A DNA stretch of 64,000 bases from Streptomyces shenzhenensis. Lineage in GTDB: Bacteria; Actinomycetota; Actinomycetes; Streptomycetales; Streptomycetaceae. Below are positions 18,673 to 27,096 of this stretch, in pieces. The notes below the pieces were generated by a model, which saw only the letters and a program-made list of their open reading frames with translations, made no database searches and had not been told where the DNA came from. The position numbers and the translations under genes are program-made. The stretch spans positions 1 through 64,000 of the forward strand of contig NZ_PENI01000025.1 in assembly GCF_003688995.1 (NCBI RefSeq), read 5' to 3'. Position 1 is the first letter of the stretch; every line of letters begins with the position of its first letter.

Positions 18673-19727
18673 CCGAGCCGCATCCCGCGCACACCCGGCG
18701 CCGCCCGCTGACCGGCCCCGTGCTGAAGTCCCTCGTCTTCCTGGTGGTGACCGCGCTGGCCACGACCGTGCTCGGGCTGAGCGTCGCCAACACCGGCGTG
18801 GGCTCCGGCACCCGCTCCTACAAGGCACTGTTCACCGATGTCACCGGGCTCGTCGACGGCGACAGCGTGCGCATCTCCGGGGTGCAGGTCGGCGAGGTCA
18901 CCGGCGTACGCGTCGTCGACCGGCGCAGCGCGCAGGTCAGCTTCACCGTCCGCGACGACCGCACCCTGCCCCGCTCGACGACCGCCGCCGTCAAATACCT
19001 CAACATGGTGGGACAGCGCTACGTCGCCCTCGACCGCGGCAGCGGGGACCTCACCGGCACCCTGGAGGGCGGCGACACGATCCCGCTCGACCACACCGCG
19101 CCCGCCCTGGATCTGACCCTGCTCTTCAACGGCTTCAAGCCGCTGTTCGAAGGGCTGTCGCCGAAGGACGTCAACGAACTCGCCGGGTCCATCGTGCAGG
19201 TCCTGCAGGGCGAGGGCGGCACCGTCGACAGCCTCATCCGGCACATCGGCTCGCTCAGCCGGACGGTCGCCGCGAAGGACGACGTCATCGGCGCGGTCGT
19301 GAAGAACCTCAACACGGTCCTGACCACCCTCAACGACCGCGAAGCCGCGTTCGACGACCTCGTCGACACCCTGCGCCGGCTCGTCACCGGCTTCGACGAC
19401 GACCGCAAACCCCTGGGGCGGGCCGTCGCCGCCATGGGCGACCTGACCACGGTGACCGCGGACCTCCTCCAGGACGGGCGCGCACCCCTGAAACAGGACA
19501 TCCGCGAACTCGGCCGGCTCTCCGCGAACCTCGGCGCCGCCGCCCCCCGGATCGAGAACTTCCTGGCGACGACGCCCGCCAAGATGACCGCCCTGGCCCG
19601 GCTGTCGTCCTACGGATCGTGGTTCAACCTCTACCTCTGCGAGGCACGCGTGAGCGGAGTGACCACCTCCGACGGCTCCCGGGCCCCCACCGGGATCGCC
19701 GTGACCGAACCGAGGTGCGGCGCATGA
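18669..19727 (+). CDS. mceB: MceB subunit
   Basis: A 352-residue protein with N-terminal anchor LKSLVFLVVTALATTVLGL, an MCE domain from about 45 to 125 (DGDSVRISGVQVGEVTGV, TAAVKYLNMVGQRYVAL) and a helical needle region. The end, SYGSWFNLYLCEARVSG, is the MceB-type C-terminus. It starts at ATG 18669, overlapping the mceA stop by four bases. Confidence 0.9.
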   Translation: MTEPHPAHTRRRPLTGPVLKSLVFLVVTALATTVLGLSVANTGVGSGTRSYKALFTDVTGLVDGDSVRISGVQVGEVTGVRVVDRRSAQVSFTVRDDRTLPRSTTAAVKYLNMVGQRYVALDRGSGDLTGTLEGGDTIPLDHTAPALDLTLLFNGFKPLFEGLSPKDVNELAGSIVQVLQGEGGTVDSLIRHIGSLSRTVAAKDDVIGAVVKNLNTVLTTLNDREAAFDDLVDTLRRLVTGFDDDRKPLGRAVAAMGDLTTVTADLLQDGRAPLKQDIRELGRLSANLGAAAPRIENFLATTPAKMTALARLSSYGSWFNLYLCEARVSGVTTSDGSRAPTGIAVTEPRCGA

Positions 19728-20848
19728 GCCCGCTGACCCGGGCCCGCCGCCGCGCGGGCCACGGCACCACCGACGCCGCCGCGGACAGCACCCCCCGCAC
19801 CGGCCGCCGCCGCGGGCCATGGCCGAAGCCCGTCCAGGACCGCAACCCGGTCACCGTCGCCCTCGCCGGCCTGCTTCTGCTGGCCCTGCTCACCGTCTTC
19901 GCGTACAACGCCGACCGGCTGCCGCTGATCGGCGGCGGCACCGCCTACAGCGCCGACTTCAGCGAGTCGGCCGGCCTCGACGAGGGCGACGAGGTGCGCA
20001 TCGCCGGCGTCAAGGTCGGCCGTGTCACCGCGGTCTCCCTCGACGGCCCCAAGGTGAAGGTCGGCTTCGAGGTCGACGACGCCTGGATCGGCGACCGGAC
20101 CACCGCCGCCATCGCCATCAAGACGCTGCTCGGTGAGAAGTACCTGGCCCTGGACCCGCTGGGCGGCGCGCGCCAGGACCCCGGCCGGCGCATCCCGCTG
20201 GCCCGCACCACCGCGCCGTACGACGTCACCCAGGCGTTCCAGGATCTCAGCGGCACCGTCGACGCCATCGACACCGGGCAGCTCGCCAAGAGCTTCGAGA
20301 CGATCTCCGAGACCTTCCAGGACTCACCGCCCCATGTCCGCAAGGCCGCCACCGGCCTGTCCGCGCTGTCCAGGTCCGTCTCCGGGCGGGACACGGAACT
20401 CTCCGAACTCCTCAAGGGCAGCGCCCGGTTCAGCAAGACCCTCAAGGACAAGAAGTCCAGCTTCGAGACCCTCATCGAGGACGGCGGTTCCCTGCTCGGT
20501 GAGTTGCAGGACCGCCGCACCGCGATCCGCGCCCTGCTCAAGGGCAGCAGGGCACTGTCCACGGAGCTGAGCGGCCTCGTCGCCGACAACGACAGACAAC
20601 TCGGCCCCACCTTGGAGGCGCTCGGCCGGGTCACCACGATCCTGGAGAAGAACCGCACCCAGCTCGACCGCACGCTGGCGCTCGTCGGCCCCTACTACCG
20701 GCTCGTCGGCAACACCCTCGGCAACGGCCGCTGGTTCGACAGCTATCTGTGCGGCGTGGTGCCCCGGGACTACCTGCCCGACCCGTCCCTGGCCGAGCCG
20801 TGCAGGCCGCCGAAGCAGTCGGCGCAGGCCCAGGGGAGCGCGCGATGA
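19724..20848 (+). CDS. mceC: MceC subunit
   Basis: A 374-residue protein with an unusually long basic cytoplasmic tail (residues 1-40, Arg-rich), an anchor VTVALAGLLLLALLTVFAY, an MCE domain (DEGDEVRIAGVKVGRVTAV, LLGEKYLALDP) and a long helical stretch. The GNGRWFDSYLCGVVP end is typical of MceC. The ATGA overlap with mceB suggests coupled translation. Confidence 0.9.
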   Translation: MSPLTRARRRAGHGTTDAAADSTPRTGRRRGPWPKPVQDRNPVTVALAGLLLLALLTVFAYNADRLPLIGGGTAYSADFSESAGLDEGDEVRIAGVKVGRVTAVSLDGPKVKVGFEVDDAWIGDRTTAAIAIKTLLGEKYLALDPLGGARQDPGRRIPLARTTAPYDVTQAFQDLSGTVDAIDTGQLAKSFETISETFQDSPPHVRKAATGLSALSRSVSGRDTELSELLKGSARFSKTLKDKKSSFETLIEDGGSLLGELQDRRTAIRALLKGSRALSTELSGLVADNDRQLGPTLEALGRVTTILEKNRTQLDRTLALVGPYYRLVGNTLGNGRWFDSYLCGVVPRDYLPDPSLAEPCRPPKQSAQAQGSAR

Positions 20849-21882
20849 CCGGACGCAGCAGACTCCTCGCGGCCGCGCTCGCCCTGGTCGTGGTCGCCGC
20901 CGGACTGGCCGTCGCCCGGGCCCTCGACCCCACCGGCACCCGGCTGACCGCCTACTTCGACCGCGCCGTCGGCATCTACTCCGGATCCGACCTGCGCATC
21001 CTGGGGGTGCGGGTCGGCGAAGTGGCGTCGGTACGGCCGCAGGGCACCCGGGTGCGGGTGGAGCTGAACCTCGACGAGGGCGTACGGGTCCCCGAGGGCG
21101 CCCGAGCCGTGATCGTGGCGCCGAGCGTGGTCGCCGACCGCTATGTGCAGCTCACCCCCGCCTACCGCCACGGGCCGGCCCTGGCCGACGGCGCCGTACT
21201 GCCCGCGTCCCGCAACCGCACCCCCGTCGAGATCGACCAGCTCTACGCCTCCCTCACCGATCTCAGCAAGGCGCTCGGCCCCGACGGAGCCAACGCATCG
21301 GGCGCCCTGTCCGACCTGCTGACGACCGGCGCGGCCAACCTCGACGGCAACGGCGCGGCGATCGGCGACACCATCGAGCAGTTCGGCAAGGCGGCCAAGA
21401 CCCTCAACGGCAGCAGCGACGACCTGTTCGCCACGCTCGGCCGGCTCCAGTCCTTCACCAGCATGCTCAAGGAGAAGGACACCGATGTGCGCACCGCCCA
21501 GGAACGCCTGGACACGGTCGTCGGCTTCTTCGCCGACAACAAGGACGACCTCGCCGGCGCGCTCGACGAACTCGGCAAGGCCCTCGGACAGGTCAAGCGG
21601 TTCATCGAGGACAACCGCGGCGAGCTGAAGAAGAACGTCGACCGGCTGGTGCCGGTCACCCGCACCCTCGTCGCACAACGGGCCTCCCTGGCCGAGGCAC
21701 TGGACGTGGCGCCGCTGGCCGCCGACAACCTGGTGTCGGCCTACGACACCGACACCCGCACCCTCGACGGCCGCGCGAACCTCAACGAGATCAGCATGGG
21801 CGGACCACTGCTGCCGCTCCCGGCGACGGGCGGCGCGGTGTCCTCGGTGTCCTCGGGGGCCTCGGGGGAGGGAGCGCGGTGA
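20845..21882 (+). CDS. mceD: MceD subunit
   Basis: A 345-residue protein with a short tail and anchor (RLLAAALALVVVAAGLAVA), an MCE domain (GSDLRILGVRVGEVASV, VVADRYVQLTP) and a helical needle region. It ends in a Gly/Ser/Ala-rich stretch. The start overlaps mceC by four bases and its stop overlaps the mceE GTG. Confidence 0.9.
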   Translation: MTGRSRLLAAALALVVVAAGLAVARALDPTGTRLTAYFDRAVGIYSGSDLRILGVRVGEVASVRPQGTRVRVELNLDEGVRVPEGARAVIVAPSVVADRYVQLTPAYRHGPALADGAVLPASRNRTPVEIDQLYASLTDLSKALGPDGANASGALSDLLTTGAANLDGNGAAIGDTIEQFGKAAKTLNGSSDDLFATLGRLQSFTSMLKEKDTDVRTAQERLDTVVGFFADNKDDLAGALDELGKALGQVKRFIEDNRGELKKNVDRLVPVTRTLVAQRASLAEALDVAPLAADNLVSAYDTDTRTLDGRANLNEISMGGPLLPLPATGGAVSSVSSGASGEGAR

Positions 21883-23150
21883 GGCACGGCATACGACGAC
21901 GCAACGCGGCCGGTGGGACGGTCCGGCGGGGTGCACTCGCCGGCGGGACGGCCGTGGCAGCCGGCGCGGGCGGACTGCTCGCCCTGGCCCTGGGCTTCAC
22001 GCTGGCGGTCGGCGCGTTCACCGTCCCGCTGCCGCGCTTCGACGGGATCGAGAGCCTGCCGCTGCCCGGCGGCGCCGACCTCGGCTCCCACCCCTACACC
22101 GTCACCGCCGAACTCGACGACGTACTCAGCCTCGTCCCGCAGGCCGCGGTCAAGGTCAACGACGTCGCCGTCGGCAGGGTCACCGCCATCGACCTCGACC
22201 ATGACGGCTGGGCCGCCCGCGTCACCATGAAGATCAACGGCGATGTGCGGCTGCCCGCCGACGCCGGCGCCCGGCTGGAACAGTCCAGTCTGCTCGGCGA
22301 GAAGTACCTCCAACTCGTCGCGCCCGACGCCCCGGACACCGCCGGCCGGCTCGGCGACGGCAGCGTCATCCCGCTGTCCCGCACCGGCCGCACCACCGAG
22401 GTCGAGGAGGTGTTCGGCGCGCTGTCCCTGCTGCTCAACGGCGGCGGCGTCAACCAGCTCAGGACCATCACCAGGGAACTCGACGCCGCCCTCGGCGGAC
22501 GCGAGCCCGAGGTCCGCTCGATGCTCCGACGGGTCGACACGCTGGTGACCGACCTCGACGGACATCGCGGCGACATCACCGACGCCCTCGACGCCGTCAA
22601 CCGGCTCGCCGCCACCCTCGCCGGCCGCAAGGACGACGTACGGACGGTCCTCTCCGACCTGTCGCCCGGCCTGAAGACCCTGGACGAACAGCGCGGCTCG
22701 CTGCTGACCATGCTGCGCTCCCTGGACACGCTGTCCGGTGTCGCCGTCTCCACCGTCCACGCGAGCAAGGACGACATGGTCGCCGATCTCAAAGCCCTCG
22801 CACCCAGCCTGCGGGCCCTCGCGGACGCGGGTACCGACCTGCCCGACTCGCTCCAGGTGCTGCTCACCTACCCGTTCACCGACGAGGTGCTGCGGGGCGT
22901 CAAGGGCGACTACCTCAACGTGTATCTGAGCATGGTCGCCGCCCCCGGAACACAGATCGTCCCGCCGCTGGTGCCGCAGCCCACGCCCTCCGCCTCCGCC
23001 TCCGTGCAGGGCGCACCCCGCACGGCCCGCGGGAACAGCACCGCCAAGGGGTCCGGCGGGGCCGCCCCCGCCACCCGGGTCCCGGCATCGGCACCACTGC
23101 CGCTGCCCTCCGTCACCACGCCCGCCCAGGACGGAGGCGCCACGCCGTGA
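21879..23150 (+). CDS. mceE: MceE-type subunit without a visible lipobox
   Basis: A 423-residue protein. The segment GIESLPLPGG (about residues 53-62) after the anchor is the hallmark of the E-type (LprK-like) subunit, and an MCE domain follows (VPQAAVKVNDVAVGRV, LLGEKYLQLVAP). E-type Mce proteins are usually lipoproteins, but here the anchor LALALGFTLAVGAFTVPLP contains no cysteine and no lipobox. The subunit is therefore probably held by an uncleaved helix. A Pro/Ala/Ser-rich tail of about 65 residues ends the protein. Start GTG 21879 overlaps mceD. Confidence 0.85.
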   Translation: MRHGIRRRNAAGGTVRRGALAGGTAVAAGAGGLLALALGFTLAVGAFTVPLPRFDGIESLPLPGGADLGSHPYTVTAELDDVLSLVPQAAVKVNDVAVGRVTAIDLDHDGWAARVTMKINGDVRLPADAGARLEQSSLLGEKYLQLVAPDAPDTAGRLGDGSVIPLSRTGRTTEVEEVFGALSLLLNGGGVNQLRTITRELDAALGGREPEVRSMLRRVDTLVTDLDGHRGDITDALDAVNRLAATLAGRKDDVRTVLSDLSPGLKTLDEQRGSLLTMLRSLDTLSGVAVSTVHASKDDMVADLKALAPSLRALADAGTDLPDSLQVLLTYPFTDEVLRGVKGDYLNVYLSMVAAPGTQIVPPLVPQPTPSASASVQGAPRTARGNSTAKGSGGAAPATRVPASAPLPLPSVTTPAQDGGATP

Positions 23151-24421
23151 TCACCCTCGCCGTACGCCTGAAGAACCTCGCCTTCCTGGTCGTCGCCGTC
23201 CTCGTGCTCGGCTTCGTCGGCATCCGCTACGCCGACCTCGGCCGCTTCATCGGCGTCGCCGACCACTACACCGTGGACGTCCATCTCCCGCGCACCGGCG
23301 GCCTGTTCACCCACTCCGACGTCACCTACCGCGGGGTGTCGGTGGGCCGGGTCGGCCCGATCGGGCTCACCGCGGACGGGGTCGTCGCGGAACTCCGCAT
23401 CAAGAAGTCCGCGCCGCGCATCCCCGCCGACACCCGCGCCGTGGTGGCCGGTCTTTCCGCGGTCGGCGAGCAGTACATCGACCTGCGGCCCGCGAGCGAC
23501 GGCGGGCCCTATCTCGCCGACGGCGCCCGGCTCGAACAGGCCGACACCGAGGTGCCCGCGCCCGTCACCGACGTCCTCGCCGGCGTCGACGCCCTCGCCC
23601 GGTCCGTACCGCTGGACGATCTGCGCACGGTCGTCGACGAGTTCGGCACGGCGTTCGAGGGCCGCGGCGACGACCTCCAGGTGCTCCTGGACAACGGCAG
23701 TGCCTTCGTCGAGGCCGCCGACCGCGCCCTGCCGTCCACCAGGCGGCTCCTCCACGACGGCGAGACCGTGCTGCGCACCCAGGCCGAAGAGGCACGGGCC
23801 GTCCGCGACTTCGCCACCGGGGCCGAGCAACTCGCCCGCGCCCTCAAGGGATCCGACACCGACCTGCGCCGCCTGCTCACCGTCGCCCCCGATGCCGCCG
23901 GCCAGGTGAGCGGTGTCCTGCGGGACCTCGACCCCAGCCTGGGCGTGGTCCTCGCCAATCTGCTGACCACCTCCGAGGTCGCCGTCACCCGGCAGCGCGG
24001 CATCGAGGAACTGCTCGTGACGTACCCGGCGGCCGTGGCCGCCGGCGCCACCGCCGTCGACGGAGGAAAAGTGAACTTCGGCATGGCCGTCACCTTCTTC
24101 AAACCCCTGCCCTGCACCGCCGGTTACGGTGGCACCCGCTACCGCGACGGACTCGACCTGGGCACCGCGCCCCCGCTCAACACCGGCGCCGCGTGCACCG
24201 CACCGGCCGCGAGCGGCAGCAACGTACGCGGCTCGGCGAACGCGCCCCGCGGCGGCCCGGTGCCCGACCCGGTGAAGCCGCCCTCCCTGCCCTCGGGCAG
24301 CGCCGTACCGACCGCGGGCGCCGTGCCGCTGCCGGGTGCGCTCGCCCTGCCGGACCTGGGCGACGGCGCCCCGACGGACCTCGCGGCCCTCCTCGCTCCG
24401 ACCGCGGACGCCGCCCGATGA
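23147..24421 (+). CDS. mceF: MceF subunit
   Basis: A 424-residue protein with N-terminal anchor (LKNLAFLVVAVLVLGFVGI), an MCE domain with TGGLFTHSDVTYRGVSVGRVG, the typical MceF opening, and AVGEQYIDLRP. A helical part follows, then a C-terminal Pro/Ala-rich tail after VTFFKPLPCTAGY. It completes the A-F set. The GTG start overlaps mceE and the stop overlaps the first Mas gene. Confidence 0.9.
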   Translation: MITLAVRLKNLAFLVVAVLVLGFVGIRYADLGRFIGVADHYTVDVHLPRTGGLFTHSDVTYRGVSVGRVGPIGLTADGVVAELRIKKSAPRIPADTRAVVAGLSAVGEQYIDLRPASDGGPYLADGARLEQADTEVPAPVTDVLAGVDALARSVPLDDLRTVVDEFGTAFEGRGDDLQVLLDNGSAFVEAADRALPSTRRLLHDGETVLRTQAEEARAVRDFATGAEQLARALKGSDTDLRRLLTVAPDAAGQVSGVLRDLDPSLGVVLANLLTTSEVAVTRQRGIEELLVTYPAAVAAGATAVDGGKVNFGMAVTFFKPLPCTAGYGGTRYRDGLDLGTAPPLNTGAACTAPAASGSNVRGSANAPRGGPVPDPVKPPSLPSGSAVPTAGAVPLPGALALPDLGDGAPTDLAALLAPTADAAR

Positions 24422-24936
24422 GGCCCGCCCGGATCATCGCCGCCGCGGGGCTCGCCCTGGCGCTGGGGTTCTGCGGCACCGGCGCGTGGACGTACGCGCA
24501 GGCCCGCGGCGACGACGGGCTCGCCTATGGCCGGGAGCGCGACGCGGCGCTCGCCGACGGCCGCCGGGCCCTCGCCGTGCTCAACACGCTCGACGCCTCC
24601 TCCCGTGAGCGGGCGCGGGCGGGCATCCGGGCCTGGCGCGCGGCGTCGACCGGTCCGCTCCGGGACGAACTGGGCCGCACCGAGCCCCGCACCGGCGCGT
24701 CGGCGCGCGGCACGGTCACCGAGGCCGCCGTCACCGCCCTGGACCCGCGGGCCGGCACGGCCAAGCTCATCGCGGCCGTACGGGTGGAGGTCACGCAGGC
24801 CGGGTCGAAGACGCCCACCACGGACCGCAAGCGCCTGGAAGCGGTGCTCGCCCGTACGGCTCCGGGGGAGTGGAAGGTGCAGGCACTGAGCGCGGTACCG
24901 GTCGCGCGGACGGCGGGGGAGGGGGACGACCGATGA
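24418..24936 (+). CDS. Mce-associated protein, type A (first copy)
   Basis: A 172-residue protein with one N-terminal membrane segment (IIAAAGLALALGFCGTGAW) and an extracytoplasmic domain of the Mas type: RDAALADGRRALAVLNTLD, then a beta-rich end with WKVQALSAVPV. Mas proteins accompany mce operons and are thought to stabilise the complex; the biochemical role is unproven. It overlaps mceF by four bases. The protein at 25628 is its close paralogue, sharing the AVLNTLD/NLNTLD and WKxxAL segments. Confidence 0.8.
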   Translation: MRPARIIAAAGLALALGFCGTGAWTYAQARGDDGLAYGRERDAALADGRRALAVLNTLDASSRERARAGIRAWRAASTGPLRDELGRTEPRTGASARGTVTEAAVTALDPRAGTAKLIAAVRVEVTQAGSKTPTTDRKRLEAVLARTAPGEWKVQALSAVPVARTAGEGDDR

Positions 24937-25601
24937 CCTGGCTGCTGCGCGACGAGAGCACGCGGAAGCCCGCCGCGGTGGCGGACGGGACGCCAGGGCC
25001 GGAGCCCGGGACCGCGCCCGCGGACGACACGGCGGTGGACGCGGTGGACGTTTCCGAGGCGGAGTCGGACGGGGACCAGGCACCCTCCCGGGGCCGCTTG
25101 AGCGTCCGGCTGCGACGCATCGCGGTCGCCGTGCTCGCCGTGGCCCTCGTCCTCGCCGGGTGCGGGTTCTTCTACGGCGCCCACCAGGTGCGGTCCACCG
25201 CGTCGGCGCGGAACCGTGCGCTGACCGACACCGAGGCCACCACCCGCGTCGCGGGAGACGTCGGGAACGCCCTCGCCCGCGTCTTCTCGTACACCCCGGA
25301 CGGCCTCGACGCCGCCGAGCGCTCCGCACGCTCCGTCCTCGACGGCCGGGCCGCCCGCCAGTACGCCGAACTCCTCGGCCGGATCCGCGCCGAGCTCACC
25401 GAGCAGCGCGTCACCCTGAGCACCCAGGCCGTACGCGTCGGAGTGCTCGAACTCGACGGCGACAGCGCCCGGTTGCTGGTCTTCCTCGACCAGGTCGCGC
25501 GCAGAGACCGGGCCGCGGCCACCTCGGCGGCGGCCCAACTCACCGTCACCGCACGGTGGGAGCACGACCGGTGGCGGATCGTCGACATCAGGACCCGCTG
25601 A
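24933..25601 (+). CDS. Mce-associated protein, type B (first copy)
   Basis: A 222-residue protein with a charged cytoplasmic tail of about 60 residues rich in Asp/Ala/Pro, one membrane segment (IAVAVLAVALVLAGCGFFY) and an extracytoplasmic domain with RNRALTDTEATTRV, VFSYTPDGLD and DSARLLVFLDQVA. The same segments recur in the protein at 26220. The start overlaps the previous gene by four bases. Confidence 0.8.
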   Translation: MTWLLRDESTRKPAAVADGTPGPEPGTAPADDTAVDAVDVSEAESDGDQAPSRGRLSVRLRRIAVAVLAVALVLAGCGFFYGAHQVRSTASARNRALTDTEATTRVAGDVGNALARVFSYTPDGLDAAERSARSVLDGRAARQYAELLGRIRAELTEQRVTLSTQAVRVGVLELDGDSARLLVFLDQVARRDRAAATSAAAQLTVTARWEHDRWRIVDIRTR

Positions 25602-25627
25602 ACGTGCGCGGGAGACGGGAGCACCTC

Positions 25628-26170
25628 ATGAAGCGCGTGGCCCGCGCCCTCGCCGCAGCCCGGTCGCTGCCGGCCCTGGCCCTGGCACTCGCCCTGATCG
25701 CGGGCGGGTTCGCGGTGTGGACGGGCTGGGACTGGTACGCCGCGGCGCACGACGACTCGGCCGAGTACGCCGCGCAGCGCGACGTGGCACTAGCCGCCGG
25801 TGAACAGGCCGTGCAGAACCTGAACACGCTCGACCACCGTGACGTGGAGCGCGGCCTCGACCTCTGGGAGTCCGCCACGACCGGCGATCTCCACGACCAA
25901 CTCGCGTCCGGGCGCGAGGAGTTCGCCGCGCAGGTGCAGACGGCGAAGACGGTCACCACGGCCCGGGTGCTGTCCGGCGCCGTCACCGAACTCGACGACC
26001 GCGCCGGCCGGGCCCGGGTCCTCGTCGCCCTGCGCGTGACCGTGAAGGCGTCCGACGGGCAGCGCACCGACAAGGACAGCCGCATGCTCGGCGAACTCAC
26101 CCGGACCGGCGGCCGATGGAAGCTCAGCGCCCTGGGCCAGGCACCCGTGGGCGGCACGTCAGCCGGCTGA
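25628..26170 (+). CDS. Mce-associated protein, type A (second copy)
   Basis: A 180-residue protein with membrane segment LPALALALALIAGGFAVW and domain QRDVALAAGEQAVQNLNTLD, ATTGDLHDQL, DDRAGRARVLVALRVTVK, WKLSALGQAPVG. It is paralogous to the protein at 24418. Start ATG 25628 is preceded by GGGAGCACCTC. It is 26 bp from the previous gene, so still in the same transcript. Confidence 0.8.
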   Translation: MKRVARALAAARSLPALALALALIAGGFAVWTGWDWYAAAHDDSAEYAAQRDVALAAGEQAVQNLNTLDHRDVERGLDLWESATTGDLHDQLASGREEFAAQVQTAKTVTTARVLSGAVTELDDRAGRARVLVALRVTVKASDGQRTDKDSRMLGELTRTGGRWKLSALGQAPVGGTSAG

Positions 26171-26219
26171 CCCGGACCCGCGCCGCGGGAGCCGGCCGCA
26201 CGAGAGGACGACCCATCCG

Positions 26220-27053
26220 ATGTCGACGACCCGTCACCACATCAACCGCCAGCGCCGGCGCCAGGCCCGCGAGACCCGGCCCGCGGCGCCCGGGTCCGGG
26301 TCCGGTTCCGCAGGTCCGGGCGGTCCCGTTGCTCCCGGCGGTCCGGCCGTCGAGGCCGCATCCGCCGAGGCCACGCCCGGCCGCTCCCGCTCGGGGTCTG
26401 CGACGGACGGGGCTGGTGGGGCGGACCGGGCGTCCTTGGCGTCCCAGGTGTCCCAGGTGTCCCGGGCGGACGCGACGGGCGGCCGGAAGCGGATCCGCCG
26501 TCCGTCCCGTGCCGTCGGCCTGTCCCTGCTGTGCCTGCTGACCCTCGTCCTCGGCGGCTTCGCCGGCTGGGCGCACGCCCGCGCCGAGACCCTCCGCGAC
26601 GACCCGGCGTCGAGCAACACCGCGCTGACCGACCCCGCCCGCACCAGTGAGATCAAGGGGCAGACGGCGAAGGCGGTCGCCGCGCTGTTCTCGTACGACC
26701 ACGCCGATCCCGCCGCCTTCGAGAAGGCCACGAAGGACCTCCTCACCGGGAAGGCCGTCGCCCAGCACGAGGCCCTGCTCGCCGACGTCCGGGCCCGCGC
26801 CGACCAGCAGAAGGCGGTGATCACCACCACCGTCACCGACAGCGCGGTCGAACGCATCGACGGCGACCGGGCCCGCGTCCTGGTCTACGCCGACCAGAGC
26901 AGCGTCAGCACCGCCGGGGACAACAGCGCGGCGGACGCAGCGGACAAGCGGGCCGCGGACGGCGGCACCTACGCCGGAGCCATGCTCGCGGTCGACGTGG
27001 TACGCCGCGACGGGCGCTGGCTCGTCTCCGGCATCGACACCTTCGGCCGCTGA
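26220..27053 (+). CDS. Mce-associated protein, type B (second copy)
   Basis: A 277-residue protein. A long low-complexity tail (Gly/Pro/Ser/Ala, about residues 12-95, with short repeated SQVSQVS units) precedes one membrane segment (AVGLSLLCLLTLVLGGFAG). The Mas-type domain has SNTALTDPARTSEI, ALFSYDHADP and DRARVLVYADQSS, matching the protein at 24933. It follows the type A protein by 49 bp, with GAGAGGACG upstream. Confidence 0.8.
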   Translation: MSTTRHHINRQRRRQARETRPAAPGSGSGSAGPGGPVAPGGPAVEAASAEATPGRSRSGSATDGAGGADRASLASQVSQVSRADATGGRKRIRRPSRAVGLSLLCLLTLVLGGFAGWAHARAETLRDDPASSNTALTDPARTSEIKGQTAKAVAALFSYDHADPAAFEKATKDLLTGKAVAQHEALLADVRARADQQKAVITTTVTDSAVERIDGDRARVLVYADQSSVSTAGDNSAADAADKRAADGGTYAGAMLAVDVVRRDGRWLVSGIDTFGR

Positions 27054-27096
27054 GGTTCCGGCGCCACCGACACCCATCGACAAGGGAGCGACCGCC

